Assembly (NCBI RefSeq): GCF_004363235.1
Contig: NZ_SNYW01000011.1
Location: 186,001 to 250,000, forward strand
DNA length: 64,000 nt
Direction: 5' to 3'
From: Dongia mobilis
GTDB lineage: Bacteria; Pseudomonadota; Alphaproteobacteria; Dongiales; Dongiaceae
Positions 61,019 through 64,000 of this stretch are shown here, in pieces; position 1 is the stretch's first letter, and each line of letters starts with the position of its first letter. Below the pieces are notes generated by a model that did not search any database, had not been told where the DNA came from, and worked only from the letters and a program-made list of their open reading frames with translations. A program made the position numbers and the translations under genes.

Positions 61019-62182
61019 CTAGGCAAGCTTCACAATGTCGCCGTTCTGGTTTCTGCCGTGTTTCTGGTAGAAGGCGAGCGCCTTCAGCGCCGGCTCGTCG
61101 CTGGCCACGAACAGGATTGCCGGGTCGCGATCCGACGTATTGACGTGCTGGCACCAGGAAGCACCCGGCACGGCCACCGTGTCGAACTGGTTCCACTCGA
61201 TCTTCTGGTCGTTGACGATGCTGTAGCCCTCACCCTCGAAGGGGGAGATCACGAGGCTGGCGCTCTGCTTCAGGGGCAGCGTCCTTTCGCCAGGCCGCAG
61301 CATCTGCATGAAGAAGGTGATGGTCTTGAATACCGGCTGGCCGCTGGTCGGGTCGACATACTCGATCATGATACCTTCATGCGGGTCGCCGTCCCAGTCG
61401 CGGAACCTTTCTAGCGCCTCGCGCATCATGTCGTAGCGATAGACATACATCGGCGATGCCGCGCCGGCACCGCGATGATGCGAGACGAAGCGCGGCAGCA
61501 GGCCGCCATGGCCATAGACCATCTGGGAATAGGTCGGCGGAAAGCGCTCCGACTGCATCTTGCGCGCGACCCGGATGCCCTCTTCCTCCTCCGTGTAGTC
61601 GTGCTCGAAATACATGCAATTCATGGTCTCGGCCAGGGGCAGGTCGAGGACCGAGAGGTTGATGGCGTTGTCGTCACCCTGGTTGCCGTGATTGTGCCAC
61701 GTGTCATGGGGAGTCAGCACCAGATCGCCCGGTCCGAAGGTGATATTCTCGCCCTCGACGCCGGTGAAGTTCTGCTTGCCGGTTAGGCCAAGGCGGATCG
61801 CGTTCGGCGAATGCCGGTGTGGCGGCATGATCTCGCGCGGATCATTCAGCCGATAGGCGACATACATGTTGGTGGTGGTGGCGCGCTTCGGCGCCAGCCC
61901 GGGATTGACCAGGACAAGCGAGCGACGCTCGGAGCTTTCGGTGGTGATGAGTTCGGCCGAGCGGTAGAGCAGCGGTTCGATCTCGGACTTGTACTTCCAT
62001 GAAAACGGGATGGCCTTGCGCTTGTCCATCACCTGGCGGTCTTCGTCGTTCTTGACGGTACGGTCGACCACCCAATAGCCGGCCATGTTCGCCTTCTCGA
62101 CATCGGCGTGTAACTGGTCGAGCGCCGCTTGGAGATTGCTACCCTCGAGCCGGGCGCCGGTCTTGCCTTGTGCCGACATCAT
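61019..62182 (-). CDS. Gentisate/salicylate 1,2-dioxygenase-like bicupin
   Basis: A 387-residue two-domain cupin that would use iron(II) to split an aromatic ring. The first cupin holds the likely metal ligands: PPHRHSPNAIRLGL (two His) and TPHDTWHNHGNQG (third His). The second domain reads QMLRPGERTLPLKQSASLV and VAVPGASWCQHVN, with fewer ligands, as in gentisate 1,2-dioxygenases. The family also includes enzymes that cleave salicylate-like monohydroxy acids. 4-Pyridoxate and HMPDC are salicylate-like, so one of them is a candidate substrate (inference). ATG 62182 or 62179 follows GGAGGG. First gene of the ten-gene operon. Confidence 0.85.
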   Translation of the reverse strand: MMSAQGKTGARLEGSNLQAALDQLHADVEKANMAGYWVVDRTVKNDEDRQVMDKRKAIPFSWKYKSEIEPLLYRSAELITTESSERRSLVLVNPGLAPKRATTTNMYVAYRLNDPREIMPPHRHSPNAIRLGLTGKQNFTGVEGENITFGPGDLVLTPHDTWHNHGNQGDDNAINLSVLDLPLAETMNCMYFEHDYTEEEEGIRVARKMQSERFPPTYSQMVYGHGGLLPRFVSHHRGAGAASPMYVYRYDMMREALERFRDWDGDPHEGIMIEYVDPTSGQPVFKTITFFMQMLRPGERTLPLKQSASLVISPFEGEGYSIVNDQKIEWNQFDTVAVPGASWCQHVNTSDRDPAILFVASDEPALKALAFYQKHGRNQNGDIVKLA

Positions 62183-62204
62183 CACCCTCCGCTATTCGCC
62201 GTTC

Positions 62205-62227
62205 CGAACCAATTCGGCATTGGTTCG
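62205..62227. promoter_or_regulatory. Candidate operator: perfect inverted repeat upstream of the bicupin operon
   Basis: CGAACCAAT (62205-62213) and ATTGGTTCG (62219-62227) form a perfect 9-bp inverted repeat around TCGGC, 23 bases upstream of the bicupin start. Its arm recurs as CGAACCAAAT at 49979 and 49999. Confidence 0.65.
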
Positions 62228-62341
62228 TTTCCCGGGCGTCCTTCTGGCCGAGAACGTAACCATTTCTTTCCGACAGCGTCAACGGGAAGTCGGAGCCAGA
62301 TCGGGCGCCAGCGTTGTATCCAGCAGATTGCGGCCTAATGG

Positions 62342-62400
62342 TGCGACAATTGTCGCAGTCTGCAGATCGTGGTATCAATTGTCGGAACATTGGTACCAAT
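62342..62400 (+). promoter_or_regulatory. Candidate promoter and operators of the GntR gene
   Basis: A perfect 16-bp palindrome TGCGACAATTGTCGCA (62342-62357) and a perfect 12-bp palindrome ATTGGTACCAAT (62389-62400) flank TTGTCG (62350-62355)-N17-TATCAA (62373-62378), a possible promoter. The second palindrome resembles operators of FCD-type GntR regulators (VanR-like ATTGG...CCAAT). Autoregulation is inferred. Confidence 0.45.
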
Positions 62401-62451
62401 GCTTCCCCTGTTGCCCGCCTTTGAAAGAGAAAGCCGGTTCCGGAACACTGC

Positions 62452-63228
62452 ATGGAACGCGTGGACCCAACCTTGAGCAAATTGCGGCGCCTGATCGCGC
62501 GCCAGGAGGCCGATTCGCGCGTGCCGCCGGAGCGGACCCTGGCGCTCGAACTCGGGGTCGGGCGGCGTTCGCTGCGCCGCGCCCTCGATGTGCTTGAGCA
62601 GGAAGGCCAGATCTCGCGACATCAGGGCCGCGGCACCTTCGTCAGCCGCCAGCGCAATGGCGAAAACGGCTCCGGCCGCAATGGCGGCGGGCTTGCCGCC
62701 GTTGCGGTGGCCGCCGAGAGAGTATCTCTCGGCGCCCTCGCCGATGCTGCGGTGACCGGCGCCTTCGACGGCATTCTCGACCATACCAATCCGCTGGAAG
62801 TTATCGAAGTGCGGCTTGCTATCGAGCCGGTCATGGCCCGGCTTGCCGCCTTTCGCGCCTCGCAGACCGAGATCAATCGCCTCCAGATCCTGGTCGAGGA
62901 AACGCGCAGCGCCAGCGACACGATCAGTTATCAGGAGGCCGATTCGCGCTTCCACCGCACGATCGCCGAGATCGCCCGCAACACGCTGTTCCTTGCCATC
63001 TACGATACGCTGCAATCGAGCCGGCGCGACAGCGGCTGGCAGCGCCTCGGCGAAAATGCCAATTGCTACAAGCGCCAGGCGGTCTATGCCGATTTTCACC
63101 GCGACATCGCCGCGGCGATCGCGGCGCGCCAGGGCGACCGCGCCCAGGAACTGATGCAGCAGCACCTCAGTGACGTGCAGCGCTATATCTTCCAGCACGC
63201 CTTTCCCGCCGGCAGCGCGCAGCAATAG
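62452..63228 (+). CDS. GntR-family (FCD/FadR type) transcriptional regulator
   Basis: A 258-residue regulator with an N-terminal winged helix (about residues 10-62; VPPERTLALELGVGRRSLRRAL, QISRHQGRGTFVS) and a C-terminal all-helical FCD effector domain (LEVIEVRLAIEPVMARLAAFRA; EADSRFHRTIAEIARN; ADFHRDIAAAIAARQGDRAQEL), with the D/H residues that usually bind a metal and a carboxylate ligand. It is divergent from the ten-gene B6 operon and faces palindromic operators on both sides, so it is the likely regulator of the locus, with a pyridine carboxylate as possible ligand (inference). ATG 62452 gives the expected N-terminus. Confidence 0.92.
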   Translation: MERVDPTLSKLRRLIARQEADSRVPPERTLALELGVGRRSLRRALDVLEQEGQISRHQGRGTFVSRQRNGENGSGRNGGGLAAVAVAAERVSLGALADAAVTGAFDGILDHTNPLEVIEVRLAIEPVMARLAAFRASQTEINRLQILVEETRSASDTISYQEADSRFHRTIAEIARNTLFLAIYDTLQSSRRDSGWQRLGENANCYKRQAVYADFHRDIAAAIAARQGDRAQELMQQHLSDVQRYIFQHAFPAGSAQQ

Positions 63229-63326
63229 CCGATTGCCGGTACCAGCCGCGGCGTCCAGGTTCAGCGCCCGGGCGCTTGTCGCCCCGCCTTGCCCGTGTTA
63301 ACGATTGGTAACGGCAAAAGCCGGAT

Positions 63327-63357
63327 TGGTTCACATTCCGCCGGATGGCGTGAACCA
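63327..63357. promoter_or_regulatory. Candidate operator upstream of the GMC dehydrogenase
   Basis: TGGTTCAC (63327-63334) and GTGAACCA (63350-63357) form a perfect 8-bp inverted repeat with 15 bases between, 27 bases before the ATG. The core TGGTTC/GAACCA is shared with 62205-62227 and 49979-50008. Confidence 0.5.
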
Positions 63358-63383
63358 TTTTTGCGCAAACAGGGATGGCGGTC

Positions 63384-64000
63384 ATGGCGCGGGCTTCGGA
63401 ATTCGATTACGTCATCGTTGGCGCCGGGTCTGCCGGCTGTGTGCTCGCCAACCGGCTGAGCGAAGACGGCGGCGCATCGGTTCTCATCCTGGAGGCCGGC
63501 GACTGGGATCGAGATCCCTGGATTCATATCCCGCTGGGCTGGGGCAAGATCCTGCAGAAGCGGCTTCATGACTGGATGTATTTCTGCGAGCCGGAGCCCA
63601 GCGTCGACGGACGTGCCGTGGAGTGTGCGCGCGGCAAGGTAGTTGGCGGCTGTTCCTCGACCAACGCGATGGCCTATGTGCGCGGCAACAAGGGTGATTT
63701 CGACCGCTGGGCTGCGGCGGGACTTGCCGGCTGGTCCTATGACGATGCCCTGCCCTATTTCCGCAAACAGGAAAGCTGGGAGGGTGGCGCCGATGCCTAT
63801 CGCGGTGGCGACGGGCCGCTCGGCACGCAATTCTGCCATTACCAGGATCCGCTGCTGGAAAGCTTCGCCGAATCCGGCAAGCGCGCCGGGCATGCCTGGA
63901 CTGCGGACTACAACGGCGCCAGCCAGGACGGTTTTGGCCGCCTGCAGATGACCATTCGCAACGGCCGCCGCTCAAGCTGCGCCACCGCCTATCTGAAGCC
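63384..64000 (+). CDS. GMC-family FAD oxidoreductase, N-terminal part; candidate 4-pyridoxate dehydrogenase
   Basis: The first 205 codons of a GMC flavoenzyme that runs off the right edge. [20 protein letters not shown] with [12 protein letters not shown] binds FAD, and [20 protein letters not shown] is GMC signature 1. The catalytic C-terminus is missing from the window. 4-Pyridoxate dehydrogenase of M. loti, the one pathway step not covered between the lactonase and FHMPC dehydrogenase here, is reported as a membrane-bound FAD enzyme of the GMC family, so this gene fits that gap (inference). ATG 63384 has AGGG nine bases upstream; an ATG nine bases earlier is possible. Confidence 0.82.
   Translation, partial: MARASEFDYVIVGAGSAGCVLANRLSEDGGASVLILEAGDWDRDPWIHIPLGWGKILQKRLHDWMYFCEPEPSVDGRAVECARGKVVGGCSSTNAMAYVRGNKGDFDRWAAAGLAGWSYDDALPYFRKQESWEGGADAYRGGDGPLGTQFCHYQDPLLESFAESGKRAGHAWTADYNGASQDGFGRLQMTIRNGRRSSCATAYLK

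Noticed and set aside
1-64000. tRNA, rRNA, CRISPR arrays, insertion sequences or prophage
   Set aside because: Gaps were read on both strands; no cloverleaf-like sequence, regular spacer array, transposase or integrase frame was found. All gene-free gaps are shorter than about 300 bases.

Overview
The window reads as a GC-rich alphaproteobacterial chromosome segment, most likely of the Rhodospirillales (Dongia-like). This is inferred from gene content: a SigF/NrsF-type ECF system, homologues of the mitochondrial complex I assembly factors NDUFAF3 and NDUFAF6 around yajC-secDF, a psd-pssA operon and a eukaryote-like NADP isocitrate dehydrogenase. No rRNA, tRNA, CRISPR array, phage or insertion sequence was seen. 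Genes are densely packed, and several have GTG or TTG starts backed by good Shine-Dalgarno sites.

Region 1 (1-23.5 kb) is mainly core genome. It holds the gyrA 5' end, a DUF1127 protein, a LysR regulator, tex, a small cupin, RNase R, an S41 protease, a Nudix hydrolase, rpmG, a BKACE enzyme, an NDUFAF6-like protein, a PuuD-like membrane protein, sodB, an NDUFAF3-like protein, secF-secD-yajC, an MltB-type transglycosylase, a TauE/SafE permease, a second LysR regulator and two transporters.

Region 2 (23.5-27.4 kb) is a compact metal-response island. A bufferin-type operon runs leftwards: DUF2282 precursor peptide, MNIO enzyme, HvfC-like partner and DoxX protein. Facing it is an ECF sigma factor with an NrsF-like membrane anti-sigma factor. 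The 175-base gap between them carries two divergent ECF-like promoters of nearly the same sequence, which suggests that one sigma factor drives both operons.

Region 3 (27.4-46.2 kb) is housekeeping: a Crp-type regulator, pssA/psd, a LysM protein, a LOG protein, a sugar-transfer-type ATP-grasp protein, icd, a cyclophilin, folE, a PrsW-like protein, alaS, moaA, nadK, N-formylglutamate amidohydrolase, argE and panE.

Region 4 (46.2-64 kb) is the main accessory locus, a vitamin B6 degradation cluster. Four proteins closely match, from memory, the Mesorhizobium loti enzymes of pyridoxine degradation pathway I: pyridoxamine-pyruvate aminotransferase, pyridoxal 4-dehydrogenase, 4-pyridoxolactonase and FHMPC dehydrogenase. 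Two GMC flavoenzymes are candidates for pyridoxine 4-oxidase and 4-pyridoxate dehydrogenase. A ten-gene leftward operon (62.2 to 52.1 kb) joins the lactonase and FHMPC dehydrogenase to a BMP-type ABC importer, a gentisate/salicylate-dioxygenase-like bicupin, a beta-propeller protein, a RidA protein and a glutathione transferase. This points to a dedicated B6 importer and perhaps an unrecognised ring-opening branch. A GntR/FCD regulator lies divergent to the operon, and GAACCAA half-sites recur at three control regions.
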